Shown: piece after piece, positions 10,877 through 19,519 of the stretch | How positions within the stretch are numbered: position 1 is the stretch's first letter | Layout: every line of letters starts with the position of its first letter | NCBI GenBank assembly: GCA_934149005.1 | Contig: CAKPDN010000001.1 | Location: 255,403-319,402 of the forward strand | Direction of reading: 5' to 3' | Origin: an uncultured Clostridia bacterium | GTDB lineage: Bacteria; Bacillota; Clostridia; TANB77; CAG-508 | Length of the DNA stretch: 64,000 nt | Made by a program: the position numbers and the translations under genes | Notes under the pieces: generated by a model | Databases searched by the model: none | What the model was told of the DNA's origin: nothing | Seen by the model: only the letters and a program-made list of their open reading frames with translations

Positions 10877-11674
10877 CTATACTAATCTTAAAAATGTTAA
10901 AACTATAACAAAATTAATTATGTTAAATATAGATAAATAATATCCTATTTTTATTTTTGAATTGTATTGTTCTGTATTTTTTAAATTATGTAATTTCTTA
11001 ATAAATAAGTATATTGAAATTGCAAGTAAAGTTGTAATAATTGTATTAATTACTACACATTCTCCTGTAAATATTGTCATTATTAAAATAACCATTAAAA
11101 TTGAATTTGTGTAATTGTTTTTTTTACGTTTCTTTAGAGTAATAAAATCTATTATTGATAATAATGTAAATAATACTAAATATATAACATATCTATATAT
11201 ACTAGTTTTTTCTATTATGTATAGATATATTATATACATAATTGAAATTATAATTCCATACATTAATACTGGTTTATTTATTATTCTACTTTCTTTGTCA
11301 ATACCTGCCATTAGTATAATAAATGTAAAATATAGAATAAAAAATATATATTCTATAATTGTAATTATTTCTAAATTATAGATATTTAAATTCATTAAAT
11401 ATGCAATCATTACAAAAAATAGTCCTGATAGTGCTTCTAATATTAAATATCTTGGTCTTATTTTTTGTTTACAATACCTACATTTTCCTCCTAAAAATAT
11501 ATAACTAAATACAGGTATTAAATCTAAAATATTTAATTTATGATTACAATTTGGGCAGTATGAATGTTTATGTGTTATGTCTTCACCTTTTGGTATTCTG
11601 TATACAGCTAATGTATAAAAGCTTCCAAATGTTATTCCTATTATAAAAATTATTATGTAAAAAAATATATTCAT
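10877..11674 (-). CDS. pilD: Prepilin peptidase-like protein PilD (second catalytic Asp apparently replaced)
   Basis: PilD cleaves prepilin leaders after Gly and methylates the new N-terminus. The 265-residue protein has the N-terminal domain with the two zinc CxxC pairs (CPNC at 40-43 and CRYC at 65-68), followed by membrane helices. The first catalytic Asp is D126 in MAGIDKESRI. The second active-site motif, normally GxGDxK about 64 residues later, aligns with NYTNS at 187-191, so the Asp seems to be Asn190. D176 in SIIDF is the only nearby acidic alternative. Another peptidase may exist elsewhere in the genome, or this one may be altered. Confidence 0.85.
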   Translation of the reverse strand: MNIFFYIIIFIIGITFGSFYTLAVYRIPKGEDITHKHSYCPNCNHKLNILDLIPVFSYIFLGGKCRYCKQKIRPRYLILEALSGLFFVMIAYLMNLNIYNLEIITIIEYIFFILYFTFIILMAGIDKESRIINKPVLMYGIIISIMYIIYLYIIEKTSIYRYVIYLVLFTLLSIIDFITLKKRKKNNYTNSILMVILIMTIFTGECVVINTIITTLLAISIYLFIKKLHNLKNTEQYNSKIKIGYYLSIFNIINFVIVLTFLRLV

Positions 11675-11793
11675 TATTTTTTCCTAGTTGCTACTAATGG
11701 TTAAATTATTTATTATAAGCAACATTTCCTTTATTATTTTTATTAAAAGGCATATACATTAAGCTATGCATATGCCAATTCTTGGGATATCTA

Positions 11794-12012
11794 TTACATA
11801 TCATTTGTTATATAATTGTTCATCCATTTTTCATAATCATCAAGTCTGTTTTCTTCTAGGTTTTGTGCGTTTTTAGATGCACCTTCTGCTTGTCTAGCTT
11901 TACCAAATAATCCACTTCCACTTAAAGAAGCTATTGATATACCCGCTAATATTAATAGGATGATTATTGTGATAACTAATGCAACTAATGTAATACCTTT
12001 TTGTGATTTCAT
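11794..12012 (-). CDS. Short major-type prepilin
   Basis: The 72-residue product has the leader MKSQKG and the N-terminal helix ITLVALVITIIILLILAGISI, followed by a short amphipathic tail ending in ITNDM. It is much shorter than normal pilins (about 130-170 residues) and has Ala at +5 instead of Glu. The same ITLVAL-type start occurs in three other genes of this window. Its place in the core pil operon between pilP-like and pilD makes it a candidate main subunit or assembly factor. Confidence 0.75.
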   Translation of the reverse strand: MKSQKGITLVALVITIIILLILAGISIASLSGSGLFGKARQAEGASKNAQNLEENRLDDYEKWMNNYITNDM

Positions 12013-12096
12013 TGTAGTTTTCCCCCCCTTTGTCTTTTGATATAATATATATATACTATATTTATAAAAATAAATATAATGTTAATAACTTTAATA

Positions 12097-12531
12097 TTAT
12101 TTTGTTCCTTTATCTGGAAGATATCCTGTATTTGAATTCGTGTCATTTTTTGTATTTGTGTTCGTGGCATTGTTAGTATTTGTTTGTGTTTCTGATGTTG
12201 TATTATTATTATTATTTTCATCAGTTGTATTTTGTGTTTCTTCTTTTACTTGTTCAAATGGATTTTTCTTTCCTGGAACATATTCTTGAATTTTTTGATA
12301 ATTTCGTAAATCTGTCGCATCTATTTGATATGTTATTATTACTTCTGTATCATCGACATTTGTTTCTGTTTCTAATTCTATTTTAGCATTTTCAGGAGTA
12401 GTATACGAAATTTTTTCAGGAACTATTTTATTTGTAGGAACATATTCATATAATAATACTCCCAAGACTAATATAATAGCTAATATAAGTAATAATATTA
12501 TTATAATTTCTTTTATTATGTTTTTAGCCAT
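12097..12531 (-). CDS. PilP-like type IV pilus alignment protein
   Basis: The 144-residue protein has one N-terminal helix (about 5-28), a short beta-rich region, then the segment GKKNPFEQ, which resembles the G(R/K)xxPF motif of PilP. It ends in a low-complexity Asn/Thr-rich tail. It follows the PilM-N fusion and a PilO-like gene in the usual pilMNOP order. The assignment rests mainly on motif and gene order; overall similarity is low. Confidence 0.55.
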   Translation of the reverse strand: MAKNIIKEIIIILLLILAIILVLGVLLYEYVPTNKIVPEKISYTTPENAKIELETETNVDDTEVIITYQIDATDLRNYQKIQEYVPGKKNPFEQVKEETQNTTDENNNNNTTSETQTNTNNATNTNTKNDTNSNTGYLPDKGTK

Positions 12532-12554
12532 TTTTCTACTCCTTTCTAATCATT

Positions 12555-13253
12555 TTATTGTGCTGTTGTGTTTTCTTGTGTTTTATTTGTGCCTTCTGTG
12601 GTTTGGCTTGTATTTCTTGTATTATCAGAATTCATAGTAGTTGTACTATTTCCTGTGTTTGATGATATTCCATTAATTGTTATGTCTTTGCAAACAAAAG
12701 TTGCTTCTACTGTACTTCCATCTTCTGATGATGCTGACATTTTAAAGTCTTCTATTTTAAATCCTAATTTAGAATCATCTTCTATATCTGTTATAAATTC
12801 TTCTATGCCCACATAAGGTCCTGTTGCTGTAAAATTCAAATTATATACATTTTCAGCACCAGAAGAACTTCTTGTAACTTCCATTTTCATTGTTACGCCT
12901 TCTGCTTTTGCGTGATTTTCAATTCTTATTAAAAGAAATTCTATCATGTTTTCATATGATTGATTTGCTGCTTGTACTTCGCTGTCAGTACTAACATTTA
13001 CCATATCATCATATTTTGTTTTTTCTGTTTCTAATTTTTTTATTGCATCATTTAATTCATCTATTTTCTTTTGATAGTCTGTACTTGCTAATTTAGTTGC
13101 ATCTTTTAAAGATATATCTAATTCTTCATTTTTTTGTTTTATTTCTGTTATTCCTAATATTTTTAATTTACCTATTTGAAAACCTTGTACTATTGTTATT
13201 CCTGTTAACACTGTTATTAAAATAATTACTATACCTAATAATAGTTTTTTCAT
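12555..13253 (-). CDS. PilO-like type IV pilus assembly protein
   Basis: The 232-residue product has an N-terminal helix (2-25), a coiled coil (about 40-95) and an alpha/beta domain with the segment YNLNFTATGPYVGIEEFITDIE that is typical of PilO. The C-terminus is Thr/Asn-rich. Its start overlaps the stop of the PilM-N fusion by 4 bases. PilO pairs with PilN to join the cytoplasmic PilM ring to the envelope part of the pilus machine. Confidence 0.75.
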   Translation of the reverse strand: MKKLLLGIVIILITVLTGITIVQGFQIGKLKILGITEIKQKNEELDISLKDATKLASTDYQKKIDELNDAIKKLETEKTKYDDMVNVSTDSEVQAANQSYENMIEFLLIRIENHAKAEGVTMKMEVTRSSSGAENVYNLNFTATGPYVGIEEFITDIEDDSKLGFKIEDFKMSASSEDGSTVEATFVCKDITINGISSNTGNSTTTMNSDNTRNTSQTTEGTNKTQENTTAQ

Positions 13254-14866
13254 GGTAAATCACCTTCTATCTTTATTGATATTATGTTATTGTCTTTCTG
13301 TCCAGAAGTAGAAATAACATTTGTAAGAATTCCTTGTGTTTTTATGCTTGCTGTTAAATATCCTAATTGTGCATAACTTTTAGATTGTGCTTGAATTGTT
13401 ATATGTGTTGTACTTGTGTTTTGTATAGAAGTTAATTGCACTTCTGTTGGCATAACATACATTAATTTACTTAATAGTATTGGTATTGCCTTTTTTATTC
13501 TGTTGTTTTCTTCTATTTTTTTATTGATTTCTACTAAATTATTAATTTTATTTGTATAGTCGTTGGTTTTATTTTGTAAATTCTGAATATCTTTACTTAC
13601 CAATTCTATCTGATTTCCTGTATTTTTTATAGATTCTTTTATTTGAGTATCTTTTTCTTCCATTTGTTTTTCTATTAATATGGAGAAACTGCTATATACT
13701 ATAAATAAAATTAATATTCCCGAAATTCCTCTTAAAAGCCCTTTTTCAATTTTATCTAATGGAACATTAAAATCTAATGTCAATAAGTTCCCTTTAAACT
13801 TCTTTTCTTCTGATTTTTCTTTTTTATTTTTTGTGTCTATTTTAAAGAAATCTGGTAATTTATCTACTAGTGTGGATTTTTTAAAGTTCATTCCTGTAAT
13901 GCCTTGTCCTAGTCCACTTAATGCTAAAGATATTGCTGAATTTACCTCTACATAGTCTTTTATATTTATTTCCGGTGATATTTTTATAAAGCTTGGTTTT
14001 AATATTTCGCATTTTACATTTTCAAGATATTCTTCAAAATATAAGTCTATATTATTTATTAATGCTCCTGTTCCTGTAATATATATTTTTTCTATTTTAT
14101 CTGTACTTTCATTTAATATTTTTCTTAATTGTCCTACTATTTCATACAGTGTAGGCATTATATCTTCTAAATATCCTGTTTCTTCTTCTAATAGTTCTTT
14201 TCCTTCAGAAGTATAAATTGTGGTTTCTTTGCAAATTTCATATGCTTTTTGATATGAATTTTCTCTAATGTTTATTTTGTCTAATATTTCTTGACTCCCT
14301 ATGTCTAATGTTTTTATATCATATATATTTTGATTCAATATTGTTGTTATAATTGTTTTTTCTTCTATATTTACTACTAACGAATTTTCATCAAATTTTG
14401 ACATATTTGATATCAACATTGAAATTGGGCTTATATTTTGTAATCTATAGGAACTAAATTTTTGTATTTTTTTATTAAGTTCTATTTTATTTTCGCTAAT
14501 ATGAATTACTTTTAATCTATCTTTTTCTTGTGTATCAGGAGTAATTGCATATCTTGTTTCAAAAACATTTGAATTATAATTTTTATCAGCACAATATGCT
14601 TCAAATTCTGTTTTTATTGCTTTAGGTAAATCTTTTTTATTTAATAAAGCAAATACTTGAAAATAGTTGTATATTTCATCAGATAAATTTATACTTATTG
14701 GAGTTCTATAACTATATGTTTCTTCAATTATTTGTTTTATAACTTGATCTATGTTGTCATAGAATTTTACGCCAAATGACTCTACTTTTATTTGATCACG
14801 TTCTTTTGAAACTTTTGCATATTTAATTATATTTTCTTCTATATACAATCCTAAGCAAGTTGACAT
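13250..14866 (-). CDS. PilM-PilN fusion protein of the type IV pilus
   Basis: The first about 350 residues look like PilM, an actin-fold cytoplasmic protein: LGLYIEENIIKYAKV at the start, a TLDIGSQEI phosphate-type loop near 160, and ITGTGALINNI near 265. A Lys-rich linker leads to one transmembrane helix (about 375-398), a coiled coil, and a C-terminal ferredoxin-like domain as in PilN. In most systems PilM and PilN are separate and PilN's short cytoplasmic tail docks into PilM; here they are one 538-residue chain. It is the first gene of the pil operon. Confidence 0.8.
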   Translation of the reverse strand: MSTCLGLYIEENIIKYAKVSKERDQIKVESFGVKFYDNIDQVIKQIIEETYSYRTPISINLSDEIYNYFQVFALLNKKDLPKAIKTEFEAYCADKNYNSNVFETRYAITPDTQEKDRLKVIHISENKIELNKKIQKFSSYRLQNISPISMLISNMSKFDENSLVVNIEEKTIITTILNQNIYDIKTLDIGSQEILDKINIRENSYQKAYEICKETTIYTSEGKELLEEETGYLEDIMPTLYEIVGQLRKILNESTDKIEKIYITGTGALINNIDLYFEEYLENVKCEILKPSFIKISPEINIKDYVEVNSAISLALSGLGQGITGMNFKKSTLVDKLPDFFKIDTKNKKEKSEEKKFKGNLLTLDFNVPLDKIEKGLLRGISGILILFIVYSSFSILIEKQMEEKDTQIKESIKNTGNQIELVSKDIQNLQNKTNDYTNKINNLVEINKKIEENNRIKKAIPILLSKLMYVMPTEVQLTSIQNTSTTHITIQAQSKSYAQLGYLTASIKTQGILTNVISTSGQKDNNIISIKIEGDLP

Positions 14867-15085
14867 CTTATCTCCTTTTTATTTTTTCTTCTTATTATTA
14901 TAATTCTCTTTTTTTATTTTAAAATACTGTTTTTATTTGCAATTTATGATATTAAATTCCTTCCACTTTACTCATAATAATTTCCAATTTTACTTTTTAA
15001 ATCACATCTTAATTTTATCTTTTTTTCGTAAAAAGTCAATACTTTTAACCTAATTGTAATAAAACTGTAATATTTATGTAACATT

Positions 15086-16381
15086 TCATTTTTTATGTAA
15101 CTTACACATGAAAAAGCCATCTTTTTCCTTGTCTGGAATAATATTAATTATATTATCTTTAACAATATTAAAATTACTACTTTTTTCTAAAAACTTGTAG
15201 ATAACATTTTCATTTTCTTCTTTAAATATACTGCAAGTTGAATATACTAGTGTTCCTTGTTTTTTTAAATATTTAGCACAATTTTCTAAAATTTTTTGTT
15301 GTATATTTACAATTTCTTCTATATCTTCAGCCTTTCTTTGCCACTTTATATCAGGTTTTCTTTTTATTACTCCAATTCCAAGACATGGAACATCTAATAA
15401 AATTTTGTCGAATTTTTCTTTTAAATTCTCATCATATATGCTTGCATCTTTTACTTTTGTCTTTATAATATCTATTCCTAATCTCTCTGCATTCTTTTCA
15501 ACTAATTTAGTTCTGTGTTCATGAATATCCCAAGCTTCAATATTTCCTCTGTTTTCCATTAGTTCAGCAATATATGTTGTTTTTCCGCCTGGTGCCGAAC
15601 ATGCATCTAATATATTTTCTCCTGGTTTAGGGTCTAGTAATTTTGCTGTTAATCCCGCTGAAATATCTTGAACTGTAAAAAATCCTTTTTTAAACAAATC
15701 TAAATTCTCAATATTTTTTACTTTTTCTAAAATCAAAAAATTCTCATACATGGTTTCTTTAAAAGCAATATTATCTTCTTCTAATTTTTTTGTTAATTCT
15801 TTTTTATCTATTTTTAAACTATTTACTCTAATTGTTATTTTAGGTTTTATATTTGAATTTTTACATATTTCTTCAACTTTTTCTATATTATTATTTTTAT
15901 TTAATTCTTTAATTATCCATTCTGGCATAGATGTAGTTTTAGAAATTCTTTCTATATCATTATTAATTTGGAAAAAATCTTCATAATCTTTTTTTTCAAT
16001 TTTTCTTAAAATTGCATTTACAAAACTAGAACTTGAACTATGACCATACCTTTTTGCTAAATTAACACTTTCATTTACAGAAGCAGATTTGGGAATTTTA
16101 TCTAAAAAGATTATTTGATAAACTCCCATTCTTAGAATATTCAAGATCCATAAAGATATTTTTTTCAATTTTATTTTTGAATATTTTTTTATAATTTCAT
16201 CTAAAGTTAATTTCCATGTCATCACTCCATATACAATTTCAGAAATTAGTCCAATATCTTTTTCAGTTAAATTTCTTCTATTTTGTTTTATTTCTTCATT
16301 TAATACTATATTAGAATATGCTTTTTCTTTGTCTATTTTGTATAATATTTTCAAAGCTAATTCTCTTGTTTTATCTATCAT
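15086..16381 (-). CDS. rsmB: 16S rRNA (cytosine-967-C5)-methyltransferase RsmB
   Basis: RsmB methylates C967 of 16S rRNA. The 431-residue product has an N-terminal NusB-like domain (1-130) followed by a SAM-dependent methyltransferase domain. The SAM loop DACSAPGGKTTYIAE, the PC motif DVPCLGIG and the catalytic-cysteine motif YSTCSIFKEENE are all present. Length is normal. It is divergent from the dodecin-spoVA operon. Confidence 0.93.
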   Translation of the reverse strand: MIDKTRELALKILYKIDKEKAYSNIVLNEEIKQNRRNLTEKDIGLISEIVYGVMTWKLTLDEIIKKYSKIKLKKISLWILNILRMGVYQIIFLDKIPKSASVNESVNLAKRYGHSSSSSFVNAILRKIEKKDYEDFFQINNDIERISKTTSMPEWIIKELNKNNNIEKVEEICKNSNIKPKITIRVNSLKIDKKELTKKLEEDNIAFKETMYENFLILEKVKNIENLDLFKKGFFTVQDISAGLTAKLLDPKPGENILDACSAPGGKTTYIAELMENRGNIEAWDIHEHRTKLVEKNAERLGIDIIKTKVKDASIYDENLKEKFDKILLDVPCLGIGVIKRKPDIKWQRKAEDIEEIVNIQQKILENCAKYLKKQGTLVYSTCSIFKEENENVIYKFLEKSSNFNIVKDNIINIIPDKEKDGFFMCKLHKK

Positions 16382-16529
16382 TTCATACCTCCTTATATTT
16401 TGAAATTGATTAAAATCTCATTTAAAGTATTTATTAAATTATATATTAATTTTTATAAAATTTCTATATTTTGTATATATTTTTTAAAATGGGGAAAAAT
16501 ATTTTTAAAAGATTTTTTGGAGGTTTAAC

Positions 16530-16751
16530 ATGGATATAGAAAAACATTTAATAATTACTGGTACATCAGATGTGTCTTGGAAAGATGCTATTGTTAAAAC
16601 AATTAATGAAGCATCTAAAACCATTGATTACTTATCTAGTGTAAAAATTTTAGAACAAAGAGCTAAAATTGATGGCAATAAAATTTCAGAATATTTTGTT
16701 GATTTGGATTTGAGCTTTTTAGTAGATTTAAATAGAAAGGATGATAATTAA
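16530..16751 (+). CDS. Dodecin-family protein upstream of spoVAC
   Basis: The 73-residue product matches the dodecin pattern: GTSDVSWKDAIVKTINEAS, then SVKILEQRAKIDGNKI. Dodecins form hollow dodecamers that bind flavin or CoA. The Gln of the EQ pair is kept, but the flavin-stacking Trp of archaeal dodecins is not at the usual place. TTTTGGAGG lies just upstream of the ATG. Its stop overlaps the spoVAC start by one base (TAATG), so the two are translationally coupled. A spore role is inferred from context only. Confidence 0.8.
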   Translation: MDIEKHLIITGTSDVSWKDAIVKTINEASKTIDYLSSVKILEQRAKIDGNKISEYFVDLDLSFLVDLNRKDDN

Positions 16752-17215
16752 TGAATCCTATTGAAACTAAAAAAACTTATCAGGAATATGTTAATAAAAA
16801 ATCGCCTAATTCACCAATATTTAAAAATTGCTTTAATGCCTTTTGGGTTGGAGGGTTAATATGTACAATTGGTCAAATTATTATGAACATTTGCAAAGAA
16901 CGTGGTTTTGATCAAACTATGTCAGGTACAATTGTATCAATTATCTTAATTGGTATTTCTGCTTTCTTAACAGGTCTTAATTTATTTAATAAAATAGGTA
17001 AATTTGCAGGTGCTGGTTCTTTAATTCCTATAACAGGTTTTGCTAATTCAATCGTTTCCCCTGCTATGGAATATAAATCTGAAGGATATGTTATGGGAGT
17101 TGGTGGCAAAATGTTTACTGTAGCAGGTCCTGTGCTAGTTTTTGGTATCTCCACTTCTATAATTGTGGGTATTGTTTATTTAATTTTTAATACTCAAACT
17201 ATGACTTTAGTTTAA
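16751..17215 (+). CDS. spoVAC: Stage V sporulation protein AC
   Basis: SpoVAC is part of the inner-membrane channel that moves calcium-dipicolinate into forming spores and out at germination, and can act as a mechanosensitive channel. The 154-residue product has several hydrophobic segments and the conserved stretch FAGAGSLIPITGFANSIVSPA. Normal length. It is followed by a palindromic repeat and then spoVAD. Confidence 0.95.
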   Translation: MNPIETKKTYQEYVNKKSPNSPIFKNCFNAFWVGGLICTIGQIIMNICKERGFDQTMSGTIVSIILIGISAFLTGLNLFNKIGKFAGAGSLIPITGFANSIVSPAMEYKSEGYVMGVGGKMFTVAGPVLVFGISTSIIVGIVYLIFNTQTMTLV

Positions 17216-17216
17216 A

Positions 17217-17334
17217 TGAGACAGTTGGGACAGTCCAATTTTGTCTCACAAATTTGTCGAAATTTGTCTTTTACTTTTTTCGACAAAATCCACTATATTT
17301 TATGAGACAAAATTGGACTGTCCCAACTGTCTCA
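17217..17334. repeat. Palindromic element, family A, full copy
   Basis: Perfect 32-bp inverted arms, starting TGAGACAGTTGGGACAGTCC and ending in its complement, flank a 54-base AT-rich centre that itself holds shorter pairing TTTGTCGA/TCGACAAA. It begins two bases after the spoVAC stop and ends against the AAAGGAG site of spoVAD. The same arm occurs at 45079-45216 and, as one half only, at 35514-35545. Confidence 0.9.
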
Positions 17335-17349
17335 AAGGAGTTGATTTTT

Positions 17350-18351
17350 TTGCAAAAAATAGGAAAACAAACTATTAAATTTGATAATCCCCCTACTATT
17401 ACAGAATGTGCTTCTATTGTTGGTCCTAAAGAGTCTCAAGGCCCACTTGCTAAATATTTTGATCAAACTTTAGATGATGAATTTTGGGGTGAAAAGTCTT
17501 GGGAAAAAGCTGAAAGCAAAATTATAAAGGAAACTGTAAATACTGTAATTAACAAATCTGGTATTTCTTCTGATAAATTAGATTGTTGTTTTGCAGGTGA
17601 TTTACTTAATCAATGCATTTCTTCTAGTTTTGGTCTTCGTGAATTAAACATTCCTTTTTTTGGAGTTTTTGGTGCGTGTTCTACTTTTGTTGAGTCTATG
17701 TCTTTGTGTGCAATTTCAGTAGAATCTTTTGCTGAAAATGCTTTATGTGCTACTTCTAGTCATTTTTGTAGTGCAGAAAAACAATTTAGATTTCCTCTTG
17801 AACTTGGAAATCAAAGACCTCCTTCAGCTCAATGGACTGTTACTGGTAGTGGTGCTGCAATTATTTCTAAAAGTGGTTCTGGTCCATATATTACTCATAT
17901 TACTCCTGGAAAAATAGTTGACATGGGTATAAAAGATGCTAATAATATGGGAGCGGCTATGGCTCCTGCTTTTGTAGACACTTTAATTGCACATTTTTTA
18001 GATACTGGAAGGAATCCTAGTTACTATGATGCAATTATAAGCGGTGACTTAGGTCATATTGGCAAAGATCTTGCAATTGATATTTCTAAATCTCAAGGTT
18101 ATAATATTAAATCTAATTATAATGATTGCGGTGTTTTAATTTTTAACAAAAATACTCAAGATACTCATTCTGGTGGTAGCGGCTGTGCATGTTGTGGTAC
18201 TGTATTTTCTGGATATCTATTTAATCAGTTAAAGGAAAGAAAGCTTAAAAAATTATTACTTATTGCAACTGGTGCTTTAATGAATTCTACAAGTTCTCAG
18301 CAAGGTGAATCTATACCTGGAATTGCACATGCAATTAGTATAGAAGTTTAA
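17350..18351 (+). CDS. spoVAD: Stage V sporulation protein AD
   Basis: SpoVAD has a thiolase-like fold and binds dipicolinic acid for delivery to the SpoVA channel. The TTG at 17350 is chosen as start because AAAGGAG ends 10 bases upstream and LQKIGKQTIKFDNPP matches the usual N-terminus; this gives 333 residues, the family length. The frame stays open upstream to 17254 only because it runs through the palindromic repeat. The active-site-like Cys in GACSTFVES and the CACCGT segment near the C-terminus are present. Confidence 0.94.
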   Translation: MQKIGKQTIKFDNPPTITECASIVGPKESQGPLAKYFDQTLDDEFWGEKSWEKAESKIIKETVNTVINKSGISSDKLDCCFAGDLLNQCISSSFGLRELNIPFFGVFGACSTFVESMSLCAISVESFAENALCATSSHFCSAEKQFRFPLELGNQRPPSAQWTVTGSGAAIISKSGSGPYITHITPGKIVDMGIKDANNMGAAMAPAFVDTLIAHFLDTGRNPSYYDAIISGDLGHIGKDLAIDISKSQGYNIKSNYNDCGVLIFNKNTQDTHSGGSGCACCGTVFSGYLFNQLKERKLKKLLLIATGALMNSTSSQQGESIPGIAHAISIEV

Positions 18352-18362
18352 AATGTTCCAAA

Positions 18363-18375
18363 TGAGACTGTCTCA
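18363..18375. repeat. Probable remnant of family A palindrome
   Basis: TGAGACTGTCTCA, followed by TGTGGGAC, combines the two outer ends of the family A element with everything between missing. It lies between spoVAD and spoVAE, one gene away from a full copy. Confidence 0.4.
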
Positions 18376-18410
18376 TGTGGGACATCAAGCAAAAGAAAGG
18401 AAGGAATTTT

Positions 18411-18803
18411 ATGGATATAAATTGGGCAAATGTCTTTAATTGGATTTCACTTTTAAAATGTTTTGTTGTTGGTGGTTTAATTTGTATTATTGGGCAAATT
18501 TTAATTGATAAGACTAAGCTAACCCCTGCTAGAATTTTAGTTATTTTTGTATCGACTGGAGCAATTTTGGGTGGGCTTGGTATTTATAAGTATTTAGTTG
18601 ATTTTGCTGGTGCAGGTGCTACTGTTCCTCTTACTGGATTTGGTTATAATTTAGCTAAAGGTGCTATTGATGGAGTTAAAGAATCTGGTTTAATTGGAGC
18701 TTTTACAGGTGGTGTTAAAGCTTCTGCTGGAGGCATTGCAGCAGCAGTATTTTTTGGATACTTAGCTTCTCTAATTTCTAAACCTAAAATGAAAAAACAA
18801 TAA
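18411..18803 (+). CDS. spoVAE: Stage V sporulation protein AE
   Basis: SpoVAE is a small membrane protein of the dipicolinate channel. The ATG at 18411 is preferred, with AAAGGAAGG upstream; it gives 130 residues starting MDINWANVFNWISL. Hydrophobic helices and the conserved stretch FAGAGATVPLTGFGYNLAKG are present, parallel to that in SpoVAC. It is the last gene of the operon, followed by a bidirectional terminator. Confidence 0.93.
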   Translation: MDINWANVFNWISLLKCFVVGGLICIIGQILIDKTKLTPARILVIFVSTGAILGGLGIYKYLVDFAGAGATVPLTGFGYNLAKGAIDGVKESGLIGAFTGGVKASAGGIAAAVFFGYLASLISKPKMKKQ

Positions 18804-18815
18804 AAATGTACAAAA

Positions 18816-18846
18816 AAAACATAGTTTTTGAACTATGCTTTTTTTG
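18816..18846. terminator. Bidirectional terminator between spoVAE and rplT
   Basis: The stem CATAGTT/AACTATG (18820-18837) is followed by CTTTTTTT on the plus strand and by TTTTTTTTG on the minus strand. It overlaps the last codons of rplT, serving both convergent operons. Confidence 0.8.
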
Positions 18847-19183
18847 ATATTTCAGCTATTTCTGAAAATGCTTTTGGATCACTTACAGCTATTTCAGCTA
18901 ACATTTTTCTGTTTATTGTGACATTAGCTTTTTTTAATCCTGCTATCATTTTACTATATGTTGTTCCATTCATTCTAGCAGCTGCATTTATTCTTGTTAT
19001 CCATAATTTTCTAAAATCACTCTTTTTATCTTTTCTTCCTACATATGCGTAAGATAATGATTTCATAACTGCTTGGTTAGCATTTCTAAATCTGTAGTGT
19101 TTTGCTCCAAAATATCCTTTTGCTTGTTTTAATATTTTTTTATGTCTTGCTCTTGTTGTTCTTGCTGTTTTTACTCTTGCCAT
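18833..19183 (-). CDS. rplT: 50S ribosomal protein L20
   Basis: The 116-residue basic protein starts MARVKTARTTRARHKKILK and contains the KLWITRINAAAR segment, both diagnostic of L20. L20 is an early 50S assembly protein and, in Firmicutes, the repressor of its own operon. It is the third gene of infC-rpmI-rplT. Confidence 0.97.
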   Translation of the reverse strand: MARVKTARTTRARHKKILKQAKGYFGAKHYRFRNANQAVMKSLSYAYVGRKDKKSDFRKLWITRINAAARMNGTTYSKMIAGLKKANVTINRKMLAEIAVSDPKAFSEIAEISKKA

Positions 19184-19259
19184 TTTTATTCTCCTTTCTC
19201 TACGCTTCGCTTCGTTTTTTATGTTTTTTAAACGTTTCGCTTATCGTTATTCTAAAATT

Positions 19260-19463
19260 TTATCCACCATATGGTAATAATTTTTTAATTGTGTTTTCAC
19301 AAGTTTTACTTGCATAAGCATTTTGAACTTTTCCTGATTTCTTTTGTCTTTTTGTTTTATTTGCTAATAAATGTCTTCTGTTTGATTTTGTTCTTTTAAC
19401 TTTTCCTGTTGCTGTTAATGAATATCTTTTTTTAGCAGCTTTATTTGTTTTTAATTTTGCCAT
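19260..19463 (-). CDS. rpmI: 50S ribosomal protein L35
   Basis: The 67-residue, strongly basic product (MAKLKTNKAAKKRYSLTATG and KRTKSNRRHLL) is L35. It sits between infC and rplT in the standard order, with a ribosome binding site AGGGAGG upstream. Confidence 0.96.
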   Translation of the reverse strand: MAKLKTNKAAKKRYSLTATGKVKRTKSNRRHLLANKTKRQKKSGKVQNAYASKTCENTIKKLLPYGG

Positions 19464-19519
19464 GAGTTTTCCCTCCTTAAATTTTATTTATATTTCGCCA
19501 ACCAATTAAAACGGCTAAC

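Noticed and set aside
12009..12221. 70-codon reading frame overlapping the pilP-like gene
   Set aside because: Low-complexity shadow of the Asn/Thr-rich tail of the 12097-12531 gene in another frame.
16382..16529. Forespore sigma-G/F promoter before the dodecin-spoVA operon
   Set aside because: Expected from biology, but I could not find a convincing -35/-10 pair.
17254..17349. N-terminal extension of SpoVAD
   Set aside because: It translates the palindromic repeat and lacks a ribosome binding site; the TTG at 17350 has both the site and the conserved start.
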